Positions 36,423 through 44,098 of a stretch of DNA of 64,000 bases are shown here, one piece after another. Every line of letters starts with the position of its first letter. Position 1 is the first letter of the stretch. The notes under the pieces are model-generated. The model saw nothing but the letters and a program-made list of their open reading frames with translations. It did not search any database and was not told the DNA's origin. The DNA comes from Flavobacterium quisquiliarum (GTDB lineage: Bacteria > Bacteroidota > Bacteroidia > Flavobacteriales > Flavobacteriaceae): positions 233,568-297,567 of the forward strand of contig NZ_WWEM01000012.1 in assembly GCF_019308285.1 (NCBI RefSeq), in the 5' to 3' direction. Both the position numbers and the translations under genes were made by a program.

Positions 36423-37190
36423 TTATCTATTTTCTAACCAACTCAAAAATGCCGTTGCTTTTTCTTTTCCAACCAATATTTTTTCTTCCGATGGAACACT
36501 TAATTTCACCAATATCTTTCTCGAGAAATAATGTTCTGCTTCTCTAATAGCCGAAAAATTAACCAAATACTGTCTGTTGACCCTGAAAAACTGAATCGGC
36601 GATAACAACTTATGAATATCATCCAAAGACTGTGTTAACGGATATTCATTTTTATCCAAAGTCATAATCGTAGGTGTTTCATTTTTGATGTAAAAAAAGG
36701 CGATATTTTCCGTTAAAACCGTTTGATATTTATTGTTTTTAAAAACCAAGAAACTGCTTTTGCCTCTGTTTTCACCATTTCGCGTAAGCAAATAATCAAA
36801 ATCGGGCATTGCTTTTTTATTGCGCTGAAAGAAGTTTTTCAGTTCGCCCGCTTTCTTTAAGGCTTGCGAAATGCTATCTCTGGAAAACGGTTTTAAAACA
36901 TAATCGATTCCATTTGACTTAAAGGCTTCAATCGCATAATCGTCAAAAGCAGTGCAGAAAATAACAGGCGACAACACGTCAACATTTTTAAAAATCTCAA
37001 AACATTGCCCGTCTGCGAGCTGAATATCCATAAAAATCAAATCGGGCTGATCGTTTTCTAAAAGATAACTCACAGCGCCGTCAATACTTTGTATATAAGA
37101 CAAAATCTGAACATCGGGTCTGATACTCAGAATAAGCTGGCCAAGTGCTTTGGCCGTTTTTACTTCATCTTCAATTATTACGATGGTCAT
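36423..37190 (-). CDS. LytTR-family response regulator, candidate controller of the local regulon
   Basis: 255 residues. Receiver with acidic E7/D8, phosphoacceptor D55 (LIFMDIQLADG) and switch Lys in DYVLKPF. LytTR DNA-binding domain about 150-252 (FFYIKNETPTIMTLD, IQFFRVNRQYLVNFSAI). Overlaps the kinase gene by 20 bases, so translation is coupled. Three promoters within 5.7 kb carry identical 21-bp-spaced direct repeats of the kind LytTR domains bind, which makes it the best candidate regulator of the DoxX, hydrolase and cupin genes. Confidence 0.92.
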   Translation of the reverse strand: MTIVIIEDEVKTAKALGQLILSIRPDVQILSYIQSIDGAVSYLLENDQPDLIFMDIQLADGQCFEIFKNVDVLSPVIFCTAFDDYAIEAFKSNGIDYVLKPFSRDSISQALKKAGELKNFFQRNKKAMPDFDYLLTRNGENRGKSSFLVFKNNKYQTVLTENIAFFYIKNETPTIMTLDKNEYPLTQSLDDIHKLLSPIQFFRVNRQYLVNFSAIREAEHYFSRKILVKLSVPSEEKILVGKEKATAFLSWLENR

Positions 37191-38190
37191 AAATGAGTGG
37201 TATTTTTACTTTAAAAGTGGTTTCGTTTTTATCAATTTCGATTTCTTTATGCACCAAATGCATAAAACGCTGATTAATATTATCCAATCCAACGCCCGTA
37301 GAAACTATAGCGCCTCTCTTCAACTGAATAGGGTTTTCAATCACCAGAAAATCATTTTCGCTGTAAAGCTTAATTTTTAAAGGTTTGTCTAATGAAACGA
37401 CATTGTGTTTGATACAGTTTTCAATCAACAACTGCAAAGCAAAAGGCGGAATAACCGATTCATACTGTTTTTCGTCTATTTCATTTTCTAAAACAAAACC
37501 GTCTTCAAAACGGGCTTTCAGCAGATAAACATACGAATCGAGAATCTGAATTTCTTCGCGAAGTGGAATCAAATCCAATTTTCGGCTTTCTAAGGTAAAA
37601 CGATAAAAATCAGATAATTTCAGGATAAAATCGGAACTATTTTCGTCGTTCATATCTACCATCGATTTCAAAGTATTCAAACTATTGAAAAGAAAATGCG
37701 GGTTAATCTGCTGTTTCAGCAATTCGTACTGAGCACCAAGATTAACGGCTTTTGTTCTTTCTAATTCGACTCCCATTTGCTGGGTTTGATAGTTTTGAAA
37801 AAGCAGATGCAGAAACATATACACAATCAAATTAATCAAAACTCCACGAAGTTCGAACATAATGGGTGCGTCCATTTTCGAAACTTGAAAAAGTTCCTGA
37901 TGCGCGATTACCAGAATGACCATTAACAGAATCCCTAAAACAACACTCAATAAAAGTTTCCAGTTAAACAGGCTTTTAGTCGTTCGGTTTGAGGAAAATT
38001 TGGGTAAACTGTAAATGTTGTAATACCAGATAAAAAGGGAAAACAGCAGCGTAATCGAAGAGTTTATGATAATATCTCCAGGTGTAGAATCGGCATCAAA
38101 TAATTTAGGAATCGAAGCCATAACCGCCAGAGCAATCGAACTTCCCCAAATCACTTTGAGCGAAACCTGAAACCGTTTTGGTTTTTCCAT
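37171..38190 (-). CDS. LytS-type sensor histidine kinase
   Basis: 339 residues. Four predicted membrane helices in the first 135 residues (about 12-30, 40-58, 77-96, 113-131). Phosphorylation motif ELLKQQINPHFLFNSLNTLK with H165, then HATPase segments (LLIENCIKHN and GVGLDNINQRF). No extracellular sensor domain, so it probably reads a signal in the membrane. Cognate kinase of the overlapping LytTR regulator. Confidence 0.92.
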   Translation of the reverse strand: MEKPKRFQVSLKVIWGSSIALAVMASIPKLFDADSTPGDIIINSSITLLFSLFIWYYNIYSLPKFSSNRTTKSLFNWKLLLSVVLGILLMVILVIAHQELFQVSKMDAPIMFELRGVLINLIVYMFLHLLFQNYQTQQMGVELERTKAVNLGAQYELLKQQINPHFLFNSLNTLKSMVDMNDENSSDFILKLSDFYRFTLESRKLDLIPLREEIQILDSYVYLLKARFEDGFVLENEIDEKQYESVIPPFALQLLIENCIKHNVVSLDKPLKIKLYSENDFLVIENPIQLKRGAIVSTGVGLDNINQRFMHLVHKEIEIDKNETTFKVKIPLIYDHRNN

Positions 38191-38199
38191 AGTTGTAGT

Positions 38200-38700
38200 T
38201 TAATAGTCAAAGATAGTTTTATTTTCATTTTTTTTTAAACACATAGAGACATAGGATTTCACTTTGTGTTTAAAGGCGTTTCACTTAATTTAAATAAACA
38301 ATAGTCTTTTTAAATTTCTCTCGCAGATTTAGGAGATTTTTTTATCTGCTAAATCTCCCAAATCTGCGAGAGTATATTTTTTAGTATAGTTTTATTGAAA
38401 AGATTTCACACTCCCGATAATTATCTGGATTATAGTATTTTAGCAGATGCGCGCAGATTTTTTTGTTCTAGTACCCGCACAGTTTGTCATTTCGATGAAG
38501 GAGAAATCTCACTAGAAACTCCGCAAAGCATGTCGCCAATCTTTGTCGAATCCCGAGTGTGATTTCTCCTTTCAGCCGAAATGACAAAAAATGAGAATAA
38601 AAACTTTGCGCCTCTGCTCCCGATAGCTATCGGGATTGCGAGATTAAAAAAAATCTGCGCGCATCTGCTAAAATCCTTTTCAAATCTGCGTGAAAAAAAA
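38200..38700. repeat. Spacer made of three palindromic repeat types
   Basis: No gene. At 38318-38372 ctctcgcagatttaggagat is mirrored by aaatctcccaaatctgcgag. At 38486-38585 a 100-base element opens with gtcatttcgatgaaggag and closes with ctcctttcagccgaaatgac; it is the same family as 29432-29526. At 38619-38634 stands the perfect 16-base palindrome CCCGATAGCTATCGGG. Fragments of gcgcagattt / aaatctgcg surround them. Confidence 0.65.
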
Positions 38701-39438
38701 TCAAACTCTCTTAACTCCCAAAATAACACCAGAATCCGCATCTTGAACAAAGCCAATCACTTCAAAACCTTGTGCATTATAATTTTTAGGAAGAGAAATT
38801 GTTGCCGTTCCTTTCTTGCCTTTATTCAAATTAACCGACTGTAATTGACGTACAATTTGATAATGCGATAAAACCCGATTCGCATTCTCCCCTCTTCGAA
38901 CATTACTTTTTGCTTCTTTCTGAACAATGGCAATCAGTAAACGGCTATTTTTTGAAGTACTTTCCACATGATACAGTACTGAAAGTATATTCGAATTTTG
39001 AGAAGTTTCTAAACTTAAATTAGCCAAAGCAGATTTCAAAAGAGCCGATTTAATTCCGTTTCGAAGGCTCGTTTCCTGAGAACCGATATAATCTGCTTTT
39101 CCGTTAATGATAACCTGAGGCGTATAAATTGGTTCTTTTCCCATAAACTGAGCGTAATCGTATTGTCTTTTAGTAAAATCGGCATTACTGAAAATATCTT
39201 TCCAGCCCTGTTTATCCCAATAATCTACATGATAAGCCAAAACAAAAACATTTTTATCACGATATTCGTTCTGAATTTTACCCAATAATTCGTCTGCCGG
39301 CGGACAGCTCGAACAGCCTTCTGAAGTATATAATTCCAAAAGCGCAAAACCTTTTTTTTCTACGTTCTGACTGAAAACACCATTTCCAACCAAAAGAAAC
39401 AGCATTAAAAAACCAGTTAATAATTTTATCTTTTTCAT
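38701..39438 (-). CDS. Exported DUF1223 thioredoxin-fold protein
   Basis: 245 residues, signal peptide about 1-24 (ending GVFSQ). The DUF1223 signature LLELYTSEGCSSCPPADELL places a CxxC pair at C42/C45; the segment AYHVDYWDKQGWKDIFS and QFMGKEPIYTPQVIINGK are also typical. The fold resembles thioredoxin, suggesting a periplasmic redox function, but no reaction is established for the family. Neighbouring Ohr and cupin genes fit an oxidative-stress theme. Confidence 0.88.
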   Translation of the reverse strand: MKKIKLLTGFLMLFLLVGNGVFSQNVEKKGFALLELYTSEGCSSCPPADELLGKIQNEYRDKNVFVLAYHVDYWDKQGWKDIFSNADFTKRQYDYAQFMGKEPIYTPQVIINGKADYIGSQETSLRNGIKSALLKSALANLSLETSQNSNILSVLYHVESTSKNSRLLIAIVQKEAKSNVRRGENANRVLSHYQIVRQLQSVNLNKGKKGTATISLPKNYNAQGFEVIGFVQDADSGVILGVKRV

Positions 39439-39455
39439 ATATTTCTATTTTCTCT

Positions 39456-39543
39456 CCTGCAAGGTTTTCCAAACCTTGTAGGTATCTTTTTTTTAAGATT
39501 TTAACCTATAATTAAACCTACAAGGTTTGGAAAACCTCGCAGG
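39456..39543. repeat. Long inverted repeat (cctgcaaggttttccaaacc family)
   Basis: The arm at 39456-39483 (cctgcaaggttttccaaacc...) is mirrored at 39516-39543 (...ggtttggaaaacctcgcagg) around a 32-base AT-rich loop. It would fold into a 28-bp hairpin. The core caaggttt/aaaccttg is a very common flavobacterial spacer palindrome. It lies between the DUF1223 and Ohr genes. Confidence 0.8.
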
Positions 39544-39559
39544 TTAAGCAACTTAGAAA

Positions 39560-39970
39560 TTAAAGAATATTAATCTCAACGTTTATATTTCCTCTTGTCG
39601 CTTTAGAATACGGACAAGTCTGATGTGCCTGAGACGCTAATTTTTCAGCAGTTTCCAAATCCAAGCCCGGAAGACTGATGTTTAAGCGCGCCTGAAGAAA
39701 ATATTCGTCCTCTTCGACACACAAATCTACTTCGGCATCTACAGCGGTTTCAGCTGGAAGTCTTACTCCTAATTTCGAAGCTGCAATTCCCAGCGCCCCA
39801 ATAAAACAAGCCGACCATCCCGCAGCAAACAACTGCTCCGGATTTGTCCCCGGACGCGAAGATCCTGGCGAACTTAATTTAATATTCAATTGTTCATCTG
39901 AACTTTGAGAAGCTCCTTCTCTGCCGCCTGTTGTATGTGTTTTTCCTGTGTATAAAACTTTTGTACTCAT
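39560..39970 (-). CDS. Organic hydroperoxide resistance protein (Ohr/OsmC family)
   Basis: 136 residues, full length. Both redox cysteines of the Ohr class are present: C55 (AAGWSACFIGAL) and C119 (HQTCPYSKATRGN). The N-terminal KVLYTGKTHTTGGREGASQSS is the Ohr-type start. It reduces organic hydroperoxides in the cytoplasm using lipoylated or thiol donors. No copy of the tandem regulator site seen at neighbouring genes is found upstream of it. Confidence 0.95.
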   Translation of the reverse strand: MSTKVLYTGKTHTTGGREGASQSSDEQLNIKLSSPGSSRPGTNPEQLFAAGWSACFIGALGIAASKLGVRLPAETAVDAEVDLCVEEDEYFLQARLNISLPGLDLETAEKLASQAHQTCPYSKATRGNINVEINIL

Positions 39971-40101
39971 GTTTTCAAATTTTAAATTGTTGATTTTTAA
40001 TTATTCTAATTGATATTGATTTTTGATATTGCAATTGATATTGAATTTTGACATTCTAATTGCCATTCAATTTTGGAATTTGGGATTTAAAAAATTGGAA
40101 T

Positions 40102-41088
40102 TTATTTAGATACATCTATTATCGCCTGAGCAAATGATTTCGGATCTTCCTGTGGCACGTTATGTCCGATTCCTTTTAAAACTCGGTGTTCATATTTTCC
40201 TTTGAACTTATCTGCGTATGCTTTTCCATCCGCGAAAGCGCCATCAAAATCGCTTCCAATTGTAATCGTTGGCACTTTAATAACAGGTCTTACAGCAAGA
40301 CGTTTTTCCAGATTATCATATTTTGTTTCACCCGCTTCCAGAGATTGTCTCCATCTGTAATTGTGAATTACGATGGCTACATGATCCGGATTGTCAAAAG
40401 ACTGCGCGGTTTGATCATAAGTGGCTTTATCAAAATTCCATAACGGAGAAGCGATTTTCCAGATTAGTTTATTGAAATCGTAAGTGTTTTGAGTATAACC
40501 TTCTTTTCCTCTTTCGGTTGCGAAATAGTACTGATACCACCAGCCCAATTCAGCCGTTGGCGAAAGCGGTTTTAAGTTCGCTTCCAAATTCACTACGATA
40601 TAACCACTTACAGAAACCAAACCTTTTACACGTTCCGGCCAAAGCGCCGATACCGCAACAGCCGTTCTCGCTCCCCAATCGAATCCGCCGATTACGGCTT
40701 TATCGATTTTCAGCGCATCCATAAAAGCGATAATATCACTCGCCAAAGCTGCCTGCTGACCGTTTCTAAAAGTATCTTTCGATAAAAAAGTCGTTGTCCC
40801 GAATCCGCGTAAATAAGGCGTAAAAACGTGATAGCCTTTTGAAACCAAAATAGGAACCACTTCGTTGTAACTGTGAATATCATAAGGCCAGCCGTGAAGC
40901 AAGATCACAGGAGTTCCTTTTGATGGCCCTGCTTCGGTGTAACCCACGTTTAATAATCCGGCATTAATTTGTTTTAAAGTTCCAAGCGAACTATTTACTT
41001 CAATTGTTTTTTGTTGTGAAGTCTGTGCATTAGTAAATGAAGCATTCATAAAAAGAATAGCGATTAGAATATTGAATAGTGTTTTCAT
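40102..41088 (-). CDS. Exported alpha/beta hydrolase of the epoxide hydrolase / dehalogenase type
   Basis: 328 residues with signal peptide about 1-22 (ASFTNAQ). HGWPYD at 65-70 forms the oxyanion loop, and the nucleophile elbow GGFDWGAR gives Asp137, as in epoxide hydrolases and haloalkane dehalogenases and unlike Ser esterases. The catalytic His is in KGIGHNVPQEDP near residue 309. Acts outside the cytoplasm. Its promoter has the same direct-repeat site as the DoxX and cupin genes. Substrate unknown; removal of reactive epoxides or halides would fit the stress theme. Confidence 0.88.
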   Translation of the reverse strand: MKTLFNILIAILFMNASFTNAQTSQQKTIEVNSSLGTLKQINAGLLNVGYTEAGPSKGTPVILLHGWPYDIHSYNEVVPILVSKGYHVFTPYLRGFGTTTFLSKDTFRNGQQAALASDIIAFMDALKIDKAVIGGFDWGARTAVAVSALWPERVKGLVSVSGYIVVNLEANLKPLSPTAELGWWYQYYFATERGKEGYTQNTYDFNKLIWKIASPLWNFDKATYDQTAQSFDNPDHVAIVIHNYRWRQSLEAGETKYDNLEKRLAVRPVIKVPTITIGSDFDGAFADGKAYADKFKGKYEHRVLKGIGHNVPQEDPKSFAQAIIDVSK

Positions 41089-41132
41089 AATTTTTATTAT
41101 TTGATTAGTTGATTATCAGTTAATTTATTCAT

Positions 41133-41140
41133 CAAAGGTA
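41133..41140 (-). promoter_or_regulatory. -7 promoter element of the hydrolase gene
   Basis: The minus strand reads TACCTTTG, a perfect TAnnTTTG, 45 bases upstream of the ATG. No TTG partner is visible, which fits an activator-dependent promoter. Confidence 0.6.
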
Positions 41141-41175
41141 TTTTGACAATGTTCGATTTAAAAGGTAAAAAAAGG

Positions 41176-41207
41176 TGAAGTGGACAAAGTTGAGGGTGAA
41201 ATGGACA
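41176..41207 (+). promoter_or_regulatory. Direct-repeat regulator site upstream of the hydrolase gene
   Basis: TGAAGTGGACA (41176-41186) and TGAAATGGACA (41197-41207) are direct repeats 21 bases apart, with the near edge 36 bases from the -7 element at 41133-41140. Same spacing and phase as at the DoxX and cupin genes. Confidence 0.72.
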
Positions 41208-41214
41208 GGCTTTG

Positions 41215-41499
41215 TTTTTGTATCGCAGAGTTCACAAAGTTTTTTCGCAAAGAGCACAAAGTTATTTTGAGTTGAAACTAAGTTTCTTTTAAGTTCACAA
41301 AGCTTTATCTTTCAAACTTTGCTGTTTTTTGCCACAGATTAAAATCTGTAAAAATCAATTTAATCTGTGGCTAAACCTTCAACACAAAGCTTTGTGCACT
41401 TAAAGTCTCTAGACATTTATCTCAAATAAAACTTAGCGTCCTTTGCGAAAAACCTTTGCGTTCTTTGCGGTTAAAAACTACCCGCATTTCACCTTGAAA
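41215..41499. repeat. Spacer with palindromic repeats
   Basis: No gene. GCCACAGATTA at 41331-41341 is mirrored by TTTAATCTGTGGC at 41359-41371. Around it are repeated words of the type gttcacaaagcttt, cgtcctttgcgaaaaa and ctttgcggttaaaa that also occur at 35187-35700 and 29100-29670. Confidence 0.55.
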
Positions 41500-41913
41500 C
41501 TATTTCTTCATAGTCAAAATAGGTTTTCCCTTTTCTACGATATAAGTCGCCAGTTCCGAAGCTTTAGTATTCGTATTATTTTTAGCCGAATGCACCACGC
41601 CTGCCGGAATAAAAAGTACTTCGCCCGCTTTTAAAGTCACTGGCTTTTCATCTTCGATTTGATATTCCAGCGAACCTTCAACGACATAAATCACTTCTTC
41701 GCCTGGATGAGAATGTTTCCCAAAAGTCGAATGCCCGTCAAAATCGATTCGTGCCTGAACCATTTCGCGTCCCGGAACACTTAGATCATGTTTTTGCAAA
41801 TCGATACGTTTAACACCTGTCTGTGCTGCAATCTGATTCGGAACCAAAAAGGCAATAATTCCTAAAACAATAATTGCGATTATAACTCCTGTTTTTTGTT
41901 TTTTCGTTTCCAT
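41500..41913 (-). CDS. Membrane-anchored or exported cupin protein
   Basis: I chose the ATG at 41913 because it precedes a signal or anchor segment directly (METKKQKTGVIIAIIVLGII); an upstream in-frame ATG adds 15 unlike residues. 137 residues. Single cupin barrel with the metal ligands H67, H69, E73 (GKHSHPGEEVIYVVEG) and H108 (IPAGVVHSAKN). Function unknown; metal-binding cupins bind or modify small molecules. Its promoter carries the direct repeat shared with the DoxX and hydrolase genes. Confidence 0.85.
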   Translation of the reverse strand: METKKQKTGVIIAIIVLGIIAFLVPNQIAAQTGVKRIDLQKHDLSVPGREMVQARIDFDGHSTFGKHSHPGEEVIYVVEGSLEYQIEDEKPVTLKAGEVLFIPAGVVHSAKNNTNTKASELATYIVEKGKPILTMKK

Positions 41914-41955
41914 AACTTCTAGTTTTAAATAGTTGTTTTCTGTTAATTTCTTCGT

Positions 41956-41963
41956 CAAAAGTA
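41956..41963 (-). promoter_or_regulatory. -7 promoter element of the cupin gene
   Basis: The minus strand reads TACTTTTG, fitting TAnnTTTG, 43 bases upstream of the chosen ATG; this also supports that start over the upstream one. Confidence 0.55.
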
Positions 41964-41998
41964 TTTCGATAACCCTTCTTACGAAATCAGAAAATAGC

Positions 41999-42030
41999 CG
42001 AAACGGACAGATTGATGGATGAAGTGGACA
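41999..42030 (+). promoter_or_regulatory. Direct-repeat regulator site upstream of the cupin gene
   Basis: CGAAACGGACA (41999-42009) and TGAAGTGGACA (42020-42030), direct repeats exactly 21 bases apart, near edge 36 bases from the -7 element at 41956-41963. Together with the other two sites the consensus is TGAARYGGACA-N10-TGAARTGGACA. Confidence 0.72.
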
Positions 42031-42049
42031 GGGCTTTTGGTGTAGTTTT

Positions 42050-42160
42050 TTTATAAGGAGCTATTTCCTGCTATCCGATATATCTTTTATGTCCCGTTTT
42101 TTAACGGGACACAAAAGGATGCCGCTCCTATCAGGGCTAGGGCACTCATTTTCAAAAGGA
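42050..42160. repeat. Structured spacer element
   Basis: No gene. GTCCCGTT at about 42091-42098 and AACGGGAC at about 42103-42110 form a tight hairpin. The outer words ggagctatttcctgc and gccgctcctatcagggct give a weaker outer stem (AGGAGC / GCTCCT). I remember similar sequences from other flavobacterial spacers but cannot confirm it here. Confidence 0.4.
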
Positions 42161-42229
42161 AATTTTTGGGATATTATTATTTAGGAATTGTATTACTTTT
42201 TATCTTATTAAAAGCAACTTGTTTTTTAA

Positions 42230-42237
42230 TATATTTG
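42230..42237 (+). promoter_or_regulatory. Candidate -7 element of the leader/75-aa gene transcript
   Basis: TATATTTG fits TAnnTTTG, placing the transcription start near 42243, at the first copy of the TTCCTAAATTACAGA repeat. No TTG is seen at the expected -33 distance. Confidence 0.4.
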
Positions 42238-42240
42238 CGA

Positions 42241-42377
42241 TTCCTAAATTACAGATATATGATACTTAAAAAACTTCTTGCCCATGTGGTATGGTGGCGG
42301 CATTGGAAACAACCGTAACGCTTCTGTAAGCGTAGGACACCTAAGCTACGTGGGTTTTATATTTCCTAAATTACAGA
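42241..42377. repeat. 15-bp direct repeat flanking the Trp-rich frame
   Basis: TTCCTAAATTACAGA occurs at 42241-42255 and 42363-42377, each a few bases before an ATG (42259 and 42381), 122 bases apart. The codons after both ATGs also resemble each other (MILKKLL / MSTKTLS). ATTTAGGAA at 42179-42187 is the inverted complement of the repeat start. This suggests duplication of a leader region with an inserted structured segment. Confidence 0.6.
42259..42318 (+). other. 19-codon Trp-rich frame inside a possible structured leader
   Basis: ATG to TAA encodes MILKKLLAHVVWWRHWKQP, with TGG TGG and a third TGG three codons on. It is embedded in pairing sequence: CCCATGTGG (42281-42289) can pair with CTACGTGGG (42346-42354, with G-U pairs) and is followed by TTTTAT; inside, ACGCTT (42318-42323) pairs with AAGCGT (42328-42333) and GGTG with CACC. 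A TATATTTG -7 element (42230-42237) lies just upstream. The layout resembles an attenuator with leader peptide, but the gene behind it is not a recognisable tryptophan gene. Translation is unproven. Confidence 0.35.
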
Positions 42378-42380
42378 GTT

Positions 42381-42608
42381 ATGAGTACCAAAACCCTTTC
42401 AAAAGAAGCCGAAATTAGGCTGATGAATTTCTTCAACGACAGAATTGATCCTCTCGATATGGCAAGAGCCATAAGAATGGTCAATTTCAATCTCGCTTTA
42501 AATGTCATGAACAATCAAAACTTCACTCCCGAAAAAACACTGCGAGACAGTTTTATCTGGCTGAATGAATTAGCCGAAACTTTAAATCCTTATTTGGATT
42601 TGGAGTAA
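42381..42608 (+). CDS. Small hypothetical protein, 75 residues
   Basis: MSTKTLSKEAEIRLMNFFND then a helical, charged sequence ending LNELAETLNPYLDLE. No transmembrane segment, no signal peptide, no motif I recognise. Coding is supported by an ATG in a promoter-proximal position and by a strong terminator 26 bases after its stop. The upstream leader-like structure may control it. Confidence 0.6.
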   Translation: MSTKTLSKEAEIRLMNFFNDRIDPLDMARAIRMVNFNLALNVMNNQNFTPEKTLRDSFIWLNELAETLNPYLDLE

Positions 42609-42634
42609 AGATTTGTTTTTTTTTGAAAAAATTA

Positions 42635-42669
42635 AAAACCCTCAATCTTGTAGAAAGATTGAGGGTTTT
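42635..42669 (+). terminator. Strong intrinsic terminator
   Basis: AAAACCCTCAATCTT (42635-42649) pairs perfectly with AAGATTGAGGGTTTT (42655-42669) around a 5-base loop and is followed by a T tract. Ends the 75-residue gene's transcript. Confidence 0.9.
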
Positions 42670-42732
42670 GTTTTTTTAATTTGGAGAAAATACCTTAGAA
42701 ATACTCTTTACTTCATTTTATTTTTAGTTTCT

Positions 42733-42769
42733 AGACCATTGTCAAAGTTTGAAACTTTGACAATGGTCT
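42733..42769. repeat. Near-perfect 37-base palindrome
   Basis: AGACCATTGTCAAAGTTT (42733-42750) is the exact complement of AAACTTTGACAATGGTCT (42752-42769), one base between. The core caaagtttgaaactttg reappears in looser form at about 50070-50120. A spacer palindrome with no gene attached. Confidence 0.7.
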
Positions 42770-42968
42770 CTCAAAAGCATAAATTATTTAGAATCAAAAT
42801 AATTATCATCTTTTTCATAGAAAATTGAATCCATACTATCCGATTTATCGTACATTAACAAAACGGATTAAGGGAATGCTGTAAATTCAAATGGAGTAGT
42901 TTTTGGAGCATATTGAGTTTATCATTCTTGAATGAAGTTTTTTTTCAAAGTAAACTAATTTGAAACAA

Positions 42969-42998
42969 AAAAAGCGATCACCTAACCGATCGCTTTTT
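42969..42998. terminator. Bidirectional terminator downstream of the SDR gene
   Basis: AAAAAGCGATC (42969-42979) pairs with GATCGCTTTTT (42988-42998) around an 8-base loop, with A and T tracts on the two sides, 30 bases after the SDR stop on the minus strand. Confidence 0.85.
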
Positions 42999-43028
42999 CT
43001 TTTTGCTTAATTAAGAACTGATTTTAAT

Positions 43029-43772
43029 TTATGCTAAAACCATCCCACCATCCATAATAACATCAGCTCCAGTCATAAACACTGCAGCTTCACTACTCAG
43101 GTAAGAAACCATTCTAGCCACATCTTCTGCTCTTCCCATTTGTTTGAGCGGGACTTTTTCTACTACAACATCCATGATGGCTTTTACGGTCGCTTCGTCT
43201 AACCCTACTTTGTTCATGACTTCAGTTTGTGTCGGCCCTGGGCTAACCGAATTGACACGAATCTTTCTGGGCGCTAATTCTAAAGCCGCCGATCTCATAA
43301 ACGAATTCAAGGCCGTTTTACTTGCCGAATAAACCGAAGAGCCCGGCCCTGGCATGCTCGCAGTATTCGAAGACAAAAATACCACTGAGGCGCCATCTTT
43401 TAGAATCGGGATAAATTTACTTAAAGTGAAAAAAGCACCCTTTAGATTCACATTCATAATATTGTCGTACAATTCTTCTGTAGTTTGTTCAATTGTTCCT
43501 AAGCCCGAAATTCCTGCATTAACAAACAAAATATCAACCGAACCGAAATCGGTTTTTACTTTTTCTGCCAGTTTTTCGATATCCGAAATATTCGATTGAT
43601 CTGCTGTGATGGCCTTAACACCCAAATTTAAAGCTGCTTTTTCTATGGCGTCTTTTCTTCTTCCTGTAATAATTACTTCTGCACCTTGATCTTTCAATAG
43701 TTGCGCTGTGGCATATCCTATTCCACTGTTACCGCCTGTTATTAATGCCACTTTATTTTTTAAATTGTCCAT
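43029..43772 (-). CDS. Short-chain dehydrogenase/reductase (SDR)
   Basis: 247 residues, classical SDR. Cofactor loop TGGNSGIGYA (12-21), NAG motif (VNAGISG, 85-91), catalytic S135 (FLSSNTASM), Y148 and K152 (SSVYSASKTAL), and the PGPTQTEVM lid. R38/R39 after the second strand favour NADP. It reduces or oxidises a small carbonyl/alcohol of unknown identity. It shares an operator-like sequence with the HxlR gene 4.3 kb away, the usual partner of such quinone/aldehyde-responsive SDR genes. Confidence 0.93.
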   Translation of the reverse strand: MDNLKNKVALITGGNSGIGYATAQLLKDQGAEVIITGRRKDAIEKAALNLGVKAITADQSNISDIEKLAEKVKTDFGSVDILFVNAGISGLGTIEQTTEELYDNIMNVNLKGAFFTLSKFIPILKDGASVVFLSSNTASMPGPGSSVYSASKTALNSFMRSAALELAPRKIRVNSVSPGPTQTEVMNKVGLDEATVKAIMDVVVEKVPLKQMGRAEDVARMVSYLSSEAAVFMTGADVIMDGGMVLA

Positions 43773-43798
43773 TTTGTTTGTGTTTTAAATTGATAAGA

Positions 43799-43806
43799 CA
43801 AAGGTA
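43799..43806 (-). promoter_or_regulatory. -7 promoter element of the SDR gene
   Basis: The minus strand reads TACCTTTG, a perfect TAnnTTTG, 27 bases upstream of the ATG. Confidence 0.6.
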
Positions 43807-43814
43807 AATTCAAA

Positions 43815-43835
43815 ATGGTATAACTTTGTAACCAG
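43815..43835. promoter_or_regulatory. Candidate HxlR operator upstream of the SDR gene
   Basis: A 21-base sequence with the core GGTATAACTTTGTAACC is identical to one at 48086-48106 in front of the HxlR regulator gene. Imperfect dyad GGTATAAC / GTAACC; a further half site, GTATACC, lies at about 43845-43851. It covers the region just upstream of the SDR -7 element, where a repressor would block polymerase. Confidence 0.65.
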
Positions 43836-44046
43836 TATCATAGAGTATACCAGAAGTGCATTTTAACATTAAAAAGGCATCAAAAAATCATTTTTATGCA
43901 AAAGCTAGTTTTTTATGTTAAATATGGAGTTCGCATTTTTTATTTTTTTAGTTAAAATTCTTCGATTTATTCAGATTTATAACTCATTTTTCTTAATTTA
44001 TTTTTAAAACTTCATTAAACGCCTGTTAAATCTTAATAAGAATTCA

Positions 44047-44076
44047 TTGAAAATTCTGGAGAAAAAGGTATATTTG
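44047..44076 (+). promoter_or_regulatory. Promoter of the kaiC operon
   Basis: TTG at 44047-44049, 19 bases, then TATATTTG at 44069-44076: a full match to the Bacteroidota TTG-N17-23-TAnnTTTG promoter. It sits 22 bases before the GTG start of kaiC. Confidence 0.7.
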
Positions 44077-44098
44077 AGTAATACAGAAATTTATTATC

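Noticed and set aside
42259..42318. Classical trp operon attenuator
   Set aside because: The following gene is not a tryptophan biosynthesis or uptake gene that I recognise, so I report only a leader-like structure.
42613..42828. 71-residue frame after the 75-residue gene
   Set aside because: Runs through a terminator hairpin and a palindrome; no plausible coding signal.
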